Positions 1-8,767 of a DNA stretch of 64,000 bases are shown here, one piece after another. The translations under genes and the position numbers were made by a program. Positions within the stretch are counted from its first letter, which is position 1, and each line of letters starts with the position of its first letter. The DNA is from Streptomyces uncialis (GTDB lineage: Bacteria > Actinomycetota > Actinomycetes > Streptomycetales > Streptomycetaceae): the NCBI RefSeq assembly GCF_036250755.1, contig NZ_CP109583.1:1054001-1118000 (forward strand), written 5' to 3'. Under the pieces are notes generated by a model. It worked only from the letters and a program-made list of their open reading frames with translations, had not been told where the DNA came from and did not search any database.

Positions 1-150
1 CCGGTACGGCGGTTGTGGCCACCGTACGAGGGGCCGGCCCGTTCGGGTCCGGCTGTTCGGCCGGGATCACCGCGCGCCGGCCGTCGTCCCACGGCCCCTC
101 CGTGGCCCCCGCGGACGGCCTTCTCGGACGGCGGTCCCGGACGAACGGGC

Positions 151-579
151 TCAGCCGTCGATCCTCCAGTGCCAGTTGCCGCCCCGGGCCGAGAGCGCGA
201 TGCCGTTCTCGCGTACGTGGAGGATGTCGTCCCGCTGCTCCCACTCCATGCGCAGGGTCTCGTCCCGTGGGTCGCCGCCCAGTACCCGCTTCCACAGCGG
301 GCCCTCGGGAGCGCCGGGTGTGCCGAGCGCGAGGGAGGTCACGTCCTCCAGTACCAGGGTGACGGGGCCGAGTTCGCGGTACGGCTCGGTCCCGGACTCC
401 GTGTACGCGCGGGCGAAGGACAGTTCCGCCCGCAGGGTGGCGCCGGTGGGCGACACGGTGAGTCCGAAGCCCTCGGACTCGATGTCCAGCTCACCGGTGC
501 CCGGGACGCGCCAGCCGGTGATCTCCCGCCCGGAGTGTCCGGGCTCGTCGTCGAGGACCGGGGTACAGCCTTGCCACAT
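151..579 (-). CDS. Small acidic protein, candidate immunity protein for the RHS toxin
   Basis: A 142-residue cytoplasmic protein with no signal peptide or membrane segment. I do not recognise its family. It is rich in Asp and Glu and follows the RHS gene on the same strand, where polymorphic toxin loci normally keep the immunity gene. An acidic partner would suit the very basic tip of the toxin. I chose the ATG at 579 because GAAAGG lies about 12 bases upstream and the longer frame upstream is low-complexity and runs through the hairpin at 683-724. That hairpin means the gene probably also has its own promoter. The coding frame is well supported; the immunity role is inferred from position and charge only. 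Confidence 0.6.
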   Translation of the reverse strand: MWQGCTPVLDDEPGHSGREITGWRVPGTGELDIESEGFGLTVSPTGATLRAELSFARAYTESGTEPYRELGPVTLVLEDVTSLALGTPGAPEGPLWKRVLGGDPRDETLRMEWEQRDDILHVRENGIALSARGGNWHWRIDG

Positions 580-682
580 CGGGGTGTCGACCTTTCGTCG
601 GAACGGAGGAAACGGTGGAGCGGTGGAACGCGGAACGGGGCGTGCGGGCTTGCGGGGCGGTGGGGTTCGGGGCCATGGCGAA

Positions 683-724
683 GGGTGCGGGTGAGGAAGG
701 GGTGTGCCTTCCTCACCCGCACCC
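683..724. terminator. Strong hairpin between RHS gene and small acidic gene
   Basis: A perfect 18-bp inverted repeat (683-700 with 707-724) encloses a 6-base loop. It starts 20 bases beyond the RHS stop codon, so it probably acts as an intrinsic terminator for that very long transcript. No T-run follows, as is usual in Streptomyces. Confidence 0.8.
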
Positions 725-743
725 GGGCTCACGTCAGCTCACC

Positions 744-3700
744 TCACAGGGAGCGCCACGCACGGTAGATGTGGCGCAGGCCGGGCCGGTAGGCCCACTT
801 CCCGTACCGCTTGCCGCCCCGGTAGTACTGCACATGGGGGAAGCCCATGTACTTCTTCCGGTACCGGATGCGGCGCCAGCTCGCGCCGGCACCCTTGCCC
901 TTGGGTCGCGCGCCCCACTTATTGTAGTGAGGCTTCTTGCCGCGGACGTCGACCCGGTAGCCCCGCTTGGTCTGGATGCTGTTCTTGACCGAGCGCTTGG
1001 CCAGGTACCGCGAGCCGCCCCGGATCGCGAGGCTGCGCAGGATTCCGCCGCCGGAGACCATCGAGACCGCGCCCGCGATCCTGCGGGTCCGCTTGCCCGG
1101 GCACCACCTGGAGCAGGCGTAGGCCGCCGCGCCGACCGCGAACCAGGCCCACCGGCCATCGAGGTCGTAGCAGTTGAGGGGCTGCCCGTAGCAGTAGTCG
1201 TAGGCGTTGGCGTTGCCCCCGAAGTCCGGGTCGGGGGACATGAAGCGGCCGGTGGCCGGGTTGTACAGCCGCGCGCCCATGAGGGTGAGACCGGTGAGGG
1301 TCTCGCTGGAGCGCTGCTTGCCGCCGAGCCAGCCGTAGCGGATCTCGGACTGTCCGCCACGCGGGTTGCCGTACTCGTCGGACTCCACCGCGACGGGTGC
1401 CTGGCCCGCGGTCAGCGGGAGTTGCAGGGACACGTCGCCGTGCAGGTTGGTGACCTGGAGGACGACGTCGCCGGTCTTCCCGGTGGTGGCGGCCAGATCG
1501 CCGCCCGCCGCGTCCACGTTGCGGGTCAGCGCGCCGGAGCCGTTCTCGGTGATCCAGCGCGGGTTGTCGCCGTCGCCGTCGTAGTGGTTGACCTTGGTGG
1601 CCTGGAGCGTCCAGGTGCTGCCGCTGCCGCTCTCCACCTGCCACGAACGGAACCGCAGCGCGGAGTCGAGGCTCCAGGTCTGGCGCTTGCCGTCGGCGGT
1701 CTGCCGGTGGACGAGGTCGTTGGCGTAGTAGCCGATCGTGCCGTTGCCCGGCGCCGTGGTGGTCCGGCCGAAGGCGTCGTACGCGTAGCCGGTGTCGACG
1801 ACGCGGTCGGCGCTGTCGTAGGTGTGGGTGGTGGTGGTGCCTCCCGTGGTCGGGCAGTCGGCGCCCTCGGTGCCGGTGGCCGCCGTCAGCGTGGTGCGGT
1901 TGCTGCGGCTGTCGAAGCCGTAGGCGCGCCGGGTGCACACCGTGCTGGCGGTGTCCTCGACGGTGGTGAGACGGCCGGTCGCGTCGTACCGGTACGTCTG
2001 GTCGGACCAGCCGCTGTGGCTGGTGTTCTGGGCGTGGATGGACCGGGTGATGGTGTCGGAGTAGACGAGTGTGCTGTCGCTGTCGCGGGTGTAGGTCCGT
2101 TCGAGCGCCGCGCCGGAGGTGTCCTCCCGGGTCTTCACGGTGTATCCGCCGGGCAGCTTCTCGCTGGTCACGGAGCCGTCCGCGTCGTACGCGGCCTCGA
2201 AGGCGCCGGCCACCGAGTCGGTGATCCGGGTCGGCAGTCCGCGCGGCTCCGCCGTGTGGTCGTAGGTGTAGGTGACCGTGGAGGGCACGCTGTCGGTGAT
2301 CTTCACCGGCCGGTCGAGCAGGTCGTACTCGGTGGCCGTGGTGCCTCCGTCGGCGTCGGTGTACGCCATCTGGCGGCCGAGCTTGTCGAAGGACTTGGTG
2401 ATCGTGCCGCCCTCGGGGGAGGACGTGGTGACGATGTCACCGCCCGCCGGGTCGTACGCGGTGGTCACCGCGGGCAGGGCCTGGCCCGAGCCCCCGGTGA
2501 CAGTGACCGCGGTCTGCCGGCCTGCCGCGTCGAAGGTCATCTGGGTGGTCCGGGTGGTGCTGCCGGACACCTCGGTGACCTTGGACTCCGCGCCCCACCA
2601 GCTGTACTCGTTGGTGGTGGTGGGCAGGGTGGCCGGGTTCGAGCCGCCTCCGGTGACCGGACCGGCGGGGCCGGTGGTGCACACCGCGTCGGCCCATTCG
2701 GGGCGCCCGGCGCAGGCGCCGGTACCGGTGCCTGACCAGTAGGTGGTGACCCGGGCCGCCGCGGACGTACCGGTGGCTCCGGCCGGGATCTGCTTGGTGA
2801 CCCGGCCCTGGGCGTCGTACTCGGTCTCGGTGGTGAGTGCCAGTCCGCCCGGGTCCTGGACGGACTTGACGGGCAGGCCGCGCGCCCAGTCCATGACGGT
2901 CTGGGTGGCGCGGGTCTCACCCTGCACGGTGGGGTGCTCGCGGACCTGGGCGCCCACCGTCGCCTTGGTGACCTGGTCGCGGACCTTGGCGGTGCCGTCG
3001 GTCGGACGGCCCGCGTCGTACTCGTTGACCGTCCAGGTGCGGGCGATCACCGACGAACCGGCCGGGACCAGGGTGCTGGCGCCGGACTTGAGGTCGGCGG
3101 TCAGGTCGACCCGCCGCAGCGAGCCGAACTCCTGGAGTTCGCGGATGCCGCTGTCGTCGTAGACGGAGCGGGTGGCGAGCAGGTCGGCCCGTTCGGCGGG
3201 GGCCAGCCGGTCGATGCCGAGGTCCGTCTGCACGGCCCGGTCGGCGGCGCCGGTGCCGATGGCGACGGCCCGGTTCGCGGCGGACAGTTCGCGCACGGTG
3301 TTGCCGAACGCGTCGTACTCGGTGGTGGTGATGTGGCCGCCGGGCGAGGCGGTGTTGACCTCGCGCCCGGAGACACCCAGGTAGTGCACCTCGCCGCGCC
3401 GGTAGTCGGCGGCGCCGAGCGCGGAACCGGAGTGCGAGGCGGGGACGGAGTCCGCGGGGAAGACCGCGGTCGCGTCGGTCGGGGCGTCGGTCTGGCCCCA
3501 GTCCCGCACCTGCGCGGCGCTCATCTGGTGCGGGGCGGCGGCGCCGCTGAGCGGCACGTCGTAGACCACGCTGGTGGTGGCGGTGCCCTGCTCCGTGGCG
3601 GCCGTGCCGGGCTGGAGCCCGGAGCGGGACGCCTTCAGCAGCATGCCGTCGGCGGCGGTGGCACTGCCCCCGGCCTGCCCGTAGGTGAAGCTCCAGGGGA

Positions 3701-6700
3701 GCTCACCCGGTTCGGTGTACGAGGTGACCCGGCCCGCGGTGTCGTAGCCGTACTGGGTCTTCAGCAGCGGGGTGATCAGCGGGTTCCATGCCTCCCGGAG
3801 CCTGCCCTGGGAGTCGTAGCGGTAGGTCTGGACCACCTTCGACGTGGCGTTCGCCGCGCCGGGCTCGGTGGACCACAGCCGGATCTCCTTCACCTGGCCG
3901 TCGATGTCGCCGAGAGCGGTGGCCGTCGCGGTGGTGGCGCTCGCGTATCCGAACTCCAGCGCCCGGCAGCCCTTGGTCGCCGGAGCGGAGGTGCAGGTGG
4001 CGGCGGTCACGGCGGAGGTCGGCGCGATCACCCGCGCGGGGCGCGCCAGTTGCTTGCCGCCGACGGTGACCGTCTCGGACACCACGGTCGTCGCCGACTG
4101 GGCGAGCCCGTTCAGCAGGGTGCTGGAGACCTGCCAGGTGGTCGCGCCCGTACCGGGCTTGGTGAACTGGGTGACCGTGCCCTCGGTGTCCGCCAGGGTG
4201 AACGAGCCGGTGACGCCGCCGGTGAGGGTCAGGTCCTCCGAACCGGGTTCGGCGATCCAGCCGTTACGGGCCGCGTTGGCGGTGAAGTGGACGGCTTCGC
4301 CCTCGGCCATGACCACGTCGACCGCGTTGGCGGACACCTCACGGACATGGCTGTACTCGGACTCGGTGAGCTCCGCCGCGGTCCCCGCGACCCACTCCTT
4401 GCCGAAGATCGCCGCCTGGCCCTCCTGCTTCACGCCCTGGTCGGGCGTGCGGGAGGACGCGGAACGGGAGATCGACAGGTCGAACGCGGAGGTGTCGGTG
4501 GCCGACAGGGTGAAGTCACCGGTCAGCAGGTTCACCGTACCGGGGCCCACCTCCTCGGCGGCGGCACCGGAGGCCGTCCGGTCGACGACGACGGAGAGCG
4601 GCTCGCTGCTGCCCGAGGCGCCGCCGGGACCGGTGAAGTCGGCCTTCAGCTGGACCGCGCCGTCGGGGTTGACGGTGTCGGTCGCGTTCCAGACGAGGTT
4701 CGCGCTCCTGCCGTTCGTCAGAGCGGCCGGCCAGCCGGTGAGCGCGGTGCCCCCGGCGGTCACGTCACCCGGAGGCAGGGTGCTCCACGGGTCCGCCTCC
4801 GAACGGCGCCATGAGAACGACACCTTGTCGTACTTCGAGCCGTCGGCCTCGGCCGCCAGCGGCAGCCGGCGCGCGGTGCGCTCGCCCGGCGCGGGCCGGA
4901 GGAAGCCGCCGGGTCCCGCGTGGAAGGTGTGCTCGACGGCCTCGGACTTGTTGTCCGCCTTGTCCGCGGCGCGCACCCGCAGGGTGTGGGTACCGTCCTT
5001 CGGCGGGGTGACCTGGAGGGCCTTCGGCGCGCTCGCGCCGCCGGTCGGCACCTTGGTCCACGCCACACCGTCGAGCGACCACTCCAGCCAGTTGTGGTCG
5101 GTCCCGGCGGGCGGGGTCACGGTGAACGTCCCCGGCTGACCGCCGCCCTTGACCCACTGCCCGGTCGGGTAGTCGGTGGAGGCGATCGAGCCCGGGGCGG
5201 ACGGCGCGCCGGTGTCGACGGTGAACGTCTTCCACGGGGACCAGCCCGTGTTGTAGTGCGCGCTGTCGTACGGGTTGGTGCGGAACTTGTACGTCTTGCC
5301 GTTCGTGAGGACACCGGCCGGCACGGTCACCGAGGCGACCTGGCCCGAGGGCACGTACGGGGAGACGATGACGTTGCCGACCTGGGTGTCGGTGGCACTG
5401 TCGAATATCTGGAAGGTGCCGTTGACCTTGTCACCGTCGGAGTCGACGAAGGTGTCCCGCAGGGTCGGCGTGGTGGTGTTCACCGCGTAGGAGCCGCCGT
5501 AGGAGAAGTACGGGGGTCCGGCCTCCTGCTTGGTGCCGGTGCGCGGCCGGTAGTTGTAGGTGACGCGCAGCTTCGGCGGGTTCGCGGCGGCGTTGGCGGA
5601 GTTGACCCGCTTCCACTGGGCGGTGGCGGTCTCACTGGTGGCGCGCAGCCCCATGTGACCGCGGGTGGCCTTGGCGGAGGACCACTCCTGGACCAGGGTG
5701 CTGACGTCGGCCTTGACCCAGCCGTCCGGCTGGGTGGTGCAGGCCGGGTTGCCGCGGGTCTCGGTGGAGGTGGCGCGCTTGGCCGTCCACGCCGGCTGGG
5801 CGGTCCAGCGGGACGATGTCGAGGCCGCGCCGGTGGACCACACCTCCCACGGATGCGCGTTGCAGTCCGTGTTCGCCGAGTGGAAGTTCCACAGGCTCAG
5901 TTCGGCGTCGATGATCAGGGCGTCCCGGACCGGGGTGGTGTTCCAGGTGAGGAACGAACGCGCGGTGCGGGGAGTACCGCCCGGGTTGGTGGTGCCGGGG
6001 TTGCCGAGATCCAGTTCGGTGTCGGCGGACCAGTCGACGGTCTCGCCCTGCTGGACGTAGGTGTCGAAGACGTTCGACAGGGAGGACGTCGAGGGGTCCA
6101 CCGTGACCGGGTACTTCGTGTCCGGGTCGGCGAGGAACTCCGCGTCCGGGGTGACCACGAGGTCGACTCCCCCGCGGGTCTTGACGACCTTCATGTCGAC
6201 CTTGGCCCGGTTGGTGTGCTCCCCGGAACGCTTGTCGACGGTCGCGTCCCACATCAGGGGCGCGGGCATCACGGCCCGCTTCTTGCGGCCCGACGCGGCG
6301 TCGGTGAACAGCAGGCTGCCGTCCTTGAGCTGACGGACCTTCAGCCCCTTGGTCCGCAGCGGCAGTGTGTACGAGTACGTGTCGGCCGTGGGGCGTTCAC
6401 GCAGTTCGACGAACTGCTCGAAGCCCGTACGGGTCGCCTCCACCACCAGGTCGGCCCCCGGCAGCGCGCCGGGGTACGTCGCGCGGGTGCCGTCCAGCGC
6501 CGGGGCGGGCAGTCCGCCCTTCCACTGGAGCGCGATCCGCTCGTCGCCCTCACCGATGGTGACGAGGTCGCGGGCCCGGGTGTCGTTGGCCGCGGCCAGC
6601 GACCTCGGGACGGCGCCGGTCTTCCCGGCGAGCGCCAGATCGGCCGGGTGCGCCGCGGACCGCACCGATCCGTCGGCCTGCCGTTCCAGTTCGACGTCGA

Positions 6701-7058
6701 CATCGACCCATCGGCCGTCCCGCACGAACCGCACCGGTCCGGACGACATGTCGGTCGTCAGACTGCCGTCCTTGTTGACCCAGGTCGTGGAGGTACCGCT
6801 GCGCTCCGACAGCGCCTCGACCCGCTTGCCCGACAACCGGGCCGCCGCCTTCGCGGACGGGATGTCCGCGGCCTGCGTGACCACGGGCACCGGCTCCTTG
6901 ACGGGCCCTTCGGACCCGTCGGCCGCGAACGCGCCTTCCGTGAGCGCGACGGACATCAGCAGCGCGATGCCGCAGGCCGTCCAACGTGTCCCTCTGCTGT
7001 CGACTCTCCATACATGCCCTCGCTCCTCGGGGGAGGGCATGTGATCCACGACTGTCAA
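744..7058 (-). CDS. Secreted RHS/YD-repeat polymorphic toxin (WapA-like)
   Basis: A 2104-residue exported protein. Order: signal peptide (about 1-45, hydrophobic run then AFA-AD); a DNRLRE-type beta-rich domain (about 325-520); Ig/fibronectin-like segments (about 530-730); many YD repeats (for example YDAFGNTV, YDAQGRVTK); and the RHS core end GARLYNPATGRFMSPDP near 1928-1944. The last 135 residues (1970-2104, bases 744-1151) form a separate tip rich in Lys, Arg, Tyr, Trp and His. In RHS and WapA proteins the repeats form a shell and the variable tip is a toxin, often a nuclease. This tip matches no family I know. The start is TTG at 7058, with AGGAAG just upstream; ATG at 7040 is the alternative. 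The downstream small gene is the probable immunity partner. Confidence 0.93.
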   Translation of the reverse strand: MTVVDHMPSPEERGHVWRVDSRGTRWTACGIALLMSVALTEGAFAADGSEGPVKEPVPVVTQAADIPSAKAAARLSGKRVEALSERSGTSTTWVNKDGSLTTDMSSGPVRFVRDGRWVDVDVELERQADGSVRSAAHPADLALAGKTGAVPRSLAAANDTRARDLVTIGEGDERIALQWKGGLPAPALDGTRATYPGALPGADLVVEATRTGFEQFVELRERPTADTYSYTLPLRTKGLKVRQLKDGSLLFTDAASGRKKRAVMPAPLMWDATVDKRSGEHTNRAKVDMKVVKTRGGVDLVVTPDAEFLADPDTKYPVTVDPSTSSLSNVFDTYVQQGETVDWSADTELDLGNPGTTNPGGTPRTARSFLTWNTTPVRDALIIDAELSLWNFHSANTDCNAHPWEVWSTGAASTSSRWTAQPAWTAKRATSTETRGNPACTTQPDGWVKADVSTLVQEWSSAKATRGHMGLRATSETATAQWKRVNSANAAANPPKLRVTYNYRPRTGTKQEAGPPYFSYGGSYAVNTTTPTLRDTFVDSDGDKVNGTFQIFDSATDTQVGNVIVSPYVPSGQVASVTVPAGVLTNGKTYKFRTNPYDSAHYNTGWSPWKTFTVDTGAPSAPGSIASTDYPTGQWVKGGGQPGTFTVTPPAGTDHNWLEWSLDGVAWTKVPTGGASAPKALQVTPPKDGTHTLRVRAADKADNKSEAVEHTFHAGPGGFLRPAPGERTARRLPLAAEADGSKYDKVSFSWRRSEADPWSTLPPGDVTAGGTALTGWPAALTNGRSANLVWNATDTVNPDGAVQLKADFTGPGGASGSSEPLSVVVDRTASGAAAEEVGPGTVNLLTGDFTLSATDTSAFDLSISRSASSRTPDQGVKQEGQAAIFGKEWVAGTAAELTESEYSHVREVSANAVDVVMAEGEAVHFTANAARNGWIAEPGSEDLTLTGGVTGSFTLADTEGTVTQFTKPGTGATTWQVSSTLLNGLAQSATTVVSETVTVGGKQLARPARVIAPTSAVTAATCTSAPATKGCRALEFGYASATTATATALGDIDGQVKEIRLWSTEPGAANATSKVVQTYRYDSQGRLREAWNPLITPLLKTQYGYDTAGRVTSYTEPGELPWSFTYGQAGGSATAADGMLLKASRSGLQPGTAATEQGTATTSVVYDVPLSGAAAPHQMSAAQVRDWGQTDAPTDATAVFPADSVPASHSGSALGAADYRRGEVHYLGVSGREVNTASPGGHITTTEYDAFGNTVRELSAANRAVAIGTGAADRAVQTDLGIDRLAPAERADLLATRSVYDDSGIRELQEFGSLRRVDLTADLKSGASTLVPAGSSVIARTWTVNEYDAGRPTDGTAKVRDQVTKATVGAQVREHPTVQGETRATQTVMDWARGLPVKSVQDPGGLALTTETEYDAQGRVTKQIPAGATGTSAAARVTTYWSGTGTGACAGRPEWADAVCTTGPAGPVTGGGSNPATLPTTTNEYSWWGAESKVTEVSGSTTRTTQMTFDAAGRQTAVTVTGGSGQALPAVTTAYDPAGGDIVTTSSPEGGTITKSFDKLGRQMAYTDADGGTTATEYDLLDRPVKITDSVPSTVTYTYDHTAEPRGLPTRITDSVAGAFEAAYDADGSVTSEKLPGGYTVKTREDTSGAALERTYTRDSDSTLVYSDTITRSIHAQNTSHSGWSDQTYRYDATGRLTTVEDTASTVCTRRAYGFDSRSNRTTLTAATGTEGADCPTTGGTTTTHTYDSADRVVDTGYAYDAFGRTTTAPGNGTIGYYANDLVHRQTADGKRQTWSLDSALRFRSWQVESGSGSTWTLQATKVNHYDGDGDNPRWITENGSGALTRNVDAAGGDLAATTGKTGDVVLQVTNLHGDVSLQLPLTAGQAPVAVESDEYGNPRGGQSEIRYGWLGGKQRSSETLTGLTLMGARLYNPATGRFMSPDPDFGGNANAYDYCYGQPLNCYDLDGRWAWFAVGAAAYACSRWCPGKRTRRIAGAVSMVSGGGILRSLAIRGGSRYLAKRSVKNSIQTKRGYRVDVRGKKPHYNKWGARPKGKGAGASWRRIRYRKKYMGFPHVQYYRGGKRYGKWAYRPGLRHIYRAWRSL

Positions 7059-7163
7059 AGCACTTCCTGTCTTTCAGGATGCGGATACTGACAGTCGTTG
7101 AACATATCCGGACGGTAAACAGACCAAATGCCGAGTTTTCCGATCTTGGTGAGCGTGCAGCCT

Positions 7164-7189
7164 ACATATATGTCAGTGACATATGTCAC
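7164..7189. promoter_or_regulatory. Crp-like palindrome and adjacent palindrome upstream of RHS gene
   Basis: Bases 7176-7189 read GTGACATATGTCAC, a perfect 14-bp palindrome that fits the GTG-N6-GNCAC pattern reported for Streptomyces Crp. Bases 7164-7173 read ACATATATGT, a second perfect palindrome. They sit about 105-130 bases upstream of the RHS start codon. Binding by Crp or another CRP/FNR-family protein is inferred. Confidence 0.55.
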
Positions 7190-7322
7190 GTACATGCAAA
7201 GATTGGAGCCGAAGTCTCCCATGCCGGGCGACTGGGGCCAGGAAGGGCGCCACCGCCCCCTTGCTCCCTTTTCGCCTATGCCGGCGGGAACGCTCCCCGG
7301 CCGCGGCAGCCGGACACGCCGA

Positions 7323-7354
7323 CGCCCCCGGCCCTTCGCCACAGGCCGGGGGCG
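7323..7354. terminator. Hairpin downstream of cupin gene
   Basis: An 11-bp GC-rich stem (7323-7333 with 7344-7354) and a 10-base loop, 24 bases beyond the cupin stop codon. Confidence 0.7.
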
Positions 7355-7377
7355 CGACAGAGCTTCCGGGTGGGTCC

Positions 7378-7749
7378 CTACGCGGACGGCGGCTTCGCGT
7401 AGTCGCCGTATCCGGTCCAGTCCACCGCGACGCAGGGTTCGTCCCCGACCACCCAGGCGTCATGTCCGGGCGCGACCCGGATGAAGTCACCGGGCCCCGC
7501 CTCCGCGCTCTCGCCGTCGTCCATGACGATCTTTATACGCCCGCTCACCACGTACCCGGTATGGGCTTCCTGGCAGCTGGCGGTGCCCGCCAGTGGCTTG
7601 ATGTGCTCCGACCAGCGCCAGCCCGGTTCGAAGACCGCCCGGCCGACCGGTCCGCCGGCCGTTTCGAGGAGGTCCAGCCTGCCCTTGCCGTCCCCGAACG
7701 GTCTCGTCTCGTCGGCGGAGTCGAAACTCCGGATCACCAGTCCAGTCAT
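7378..7749 (-). CDS. Cupin domain protein
   Basis: A 123-residue single-domain cupin with no signal peptide. The beta-barrel signature is visible: a WRWSEHIKP segment, the conserved Gly-Tyr-Val-Val-Ser-Gly turn of motif 1, a PGDFIRVAPGHDAW stretch for motif 2, and an aromatic C-terminal strand. Related small actinobacterial cupins lack an assigned reaction and may bind a metal and a small ligand. ATG 7749 is preceded by GGGAGG at a good distance; the longer upstream frame is low-complexity. It appears to be monocistronic, with its own terminator. Confidence 0.85.
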   Translation of the reverse strand: MTGLVIRSFDSADETRPFGDGKGRLDLLETAGGPVGRAVFEPGWRWSEHIKPLAGTASCQEAHTGYVVSGRIKIVMDDGESAEAGPGDFIRVAPGHDAWVVGDEPCVAVDWTGYGDYAKPPSA

Positions 7750-7856
7750 GATCAACCGCCTCCCGGCGGGATTCGGCCCCGAGTCCTCCTCCAGCCTAGT
7801 CCGATGCCGGGAGGCAGGCGGCGGAGCCGGGTCGCGGGGGCCGCCGGACATGGAGA

Positions 7857-7877
7857 AGCCCCCGCGGAACGGGGGCT
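7857..7877. terminator. Hairpin between CsbD and cupin genes
   Basis: An 8-bp stem (7857-7864 with 7870-7877) and a 5-base loop, about 97 bases beyond the CsbD stop codon. Confidence 0.55.
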
Positions 7878-7973
7878 GTCGGGCTCTCTCCGGCTGTGTC
7901 CGGGGCCGCGTCCGGCTGACGGCTACATGCGGTTACGGCCTCGTCCGGCTTCCGGTCTTCCGGCTACGTGCGG

Positions 7974-8147
7974 CTACGGCTTGAAGACGTCCTTGGCCTT
8001 CTCCTTGGCCTCGCGGGCCTGCCCTTCCGTCTCCTTGGCCCCGCCCTTCGCCGCCAGGCGGTCATTGCCCACCGCACGCCCGGCTTCCTTCTGGATCTTG
8101 CCCTTGACCTGCTGGCCCTTGGCGCGGGCCTTCTCGTCCTTCGCCAT
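7974..8147 (-). CDS. CsbD family stress protein
   Basis: A 57-residue, Lys/Ala/Glu-rich hydrophilic protein that begins MAKDEKARAKGQQVKGKIQK and ends KEKAKDVFKP, the pattern of the CsbD family. In Bacillus subtilis CsbD is part of the SigB general stress regulon, and Streptomyces homologues are often induced by osmotic stress; the molecular role is unknown. TGAGTCATGG context gives ATG 8147 with a GGTGAG-type ribosome site just upstream. A SigB/SigF-type sigma factor is encoded 3 kb away (11184-12080), which fits stress control, although no SigB-type promoter was confirmed. Confidence 0.85.
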   Translation of the reverse strand: MAKDEKARAKGQQVKGKIQKEAGRAVGNDRLAAKGGAKETEGQAREAKEKAKDVFKP

Positions 8148-8315
8148 GACTCACCCTTCCACCGCTCGGCCTGCTTCGTCGCTCACCATCCATTAGATGC
8201 CCGATGGCGGGGATTGTCCTGCTGAAGACGGGCACGCGAATGTCCGGCGGGGTGTGCGCGTCACGTCCGGCGGGGCGCCGTCGGGACCGATCCCCTCGCG
8301 GGCGCGCTCATCGGC

Positions 8316-8528
8316 TCAGATGAGAGCCGGTTCCTCCTCCAGCTGGCTGCGGGCAGCGGCCATCGCGTCCTCGATGGTGTAGCAGCCGGTCGACATGCAC
8401 AGCGTGTACTCGGTGTCCAGGAGCTGGCGCCGCACCTGGAGCGGAACGACGTCCCCGGACGCCTTCTCCCGCAGGGAGGCGTGAATGGCCAGCAGGTTCC
8501 TCAGTACGGCCGGGTGCGCCTTCAGCAT
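8316..8528 (-). CDS. Small DUF5133-like protein
   Basis: A 70-residue protein that resembles the DUF5133 family of streptomycetes: the N-terminus MLKAHPAVLRNLL, then a central LDTEYTLCMSTG segment, then a helical AARSQLEEEP tail. No catalytic motif is visible and the role is unknown. ATG 8528 has GGAGG 8-10 bases upstream. The gene stands alone, with a 239-base non-coding gap before the diiron-oxidase operon. Confidence 0.7.
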   Translation of the reverse strand: MLKAHPAVLRNLLAIHASLREKASGDVVPLQVRRQLLDTEYTLCMSTGCYTIEDAMAAARSQLEEEPALI

Positions 8529-8767
8529 GAAAAGCCTCCACCTCCGGGGGAGCACCGGGGACGGTCCGCTCCCGGTGCGGGCCGCGCCGGGCGGCCACTT
8601 GGGCACCGTGTACCCCCGAACAGCCGTTCCACCCCACCTTTCTCGGGTACCGGTCGGATTCTCGACCCGTACCCGAGCGGGAGCGGGGCGGAAGCCACCC
8701 CGGCGGCCCGCGCCGGGCGGATCGGCGGGGGCGGGTGGCCGTCCGGCGCCGGTGGGAGGCGGGCGGG

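Larger units (their letters stand above)
7059..7377. promoter_or_regulatory. AT-rich upstream region of the RHS gene
   Basis: No gene is seen here. The stretch from about 7060 to 7210 is much richer in A+T than its surroundings and holds the palindromes at 7164-7189, so it probably contains the RHS promoter. Its right end holds the terminator of the cupin gene. Confidence 0.6.

Noticed and set aside
615..7091. Long plus-strand open frames opposite the RHS gene
   Set aside because: They are Gly/Arg/Val-rich shadows caused by high third-position GC of the real gene; no domain is readable in them.
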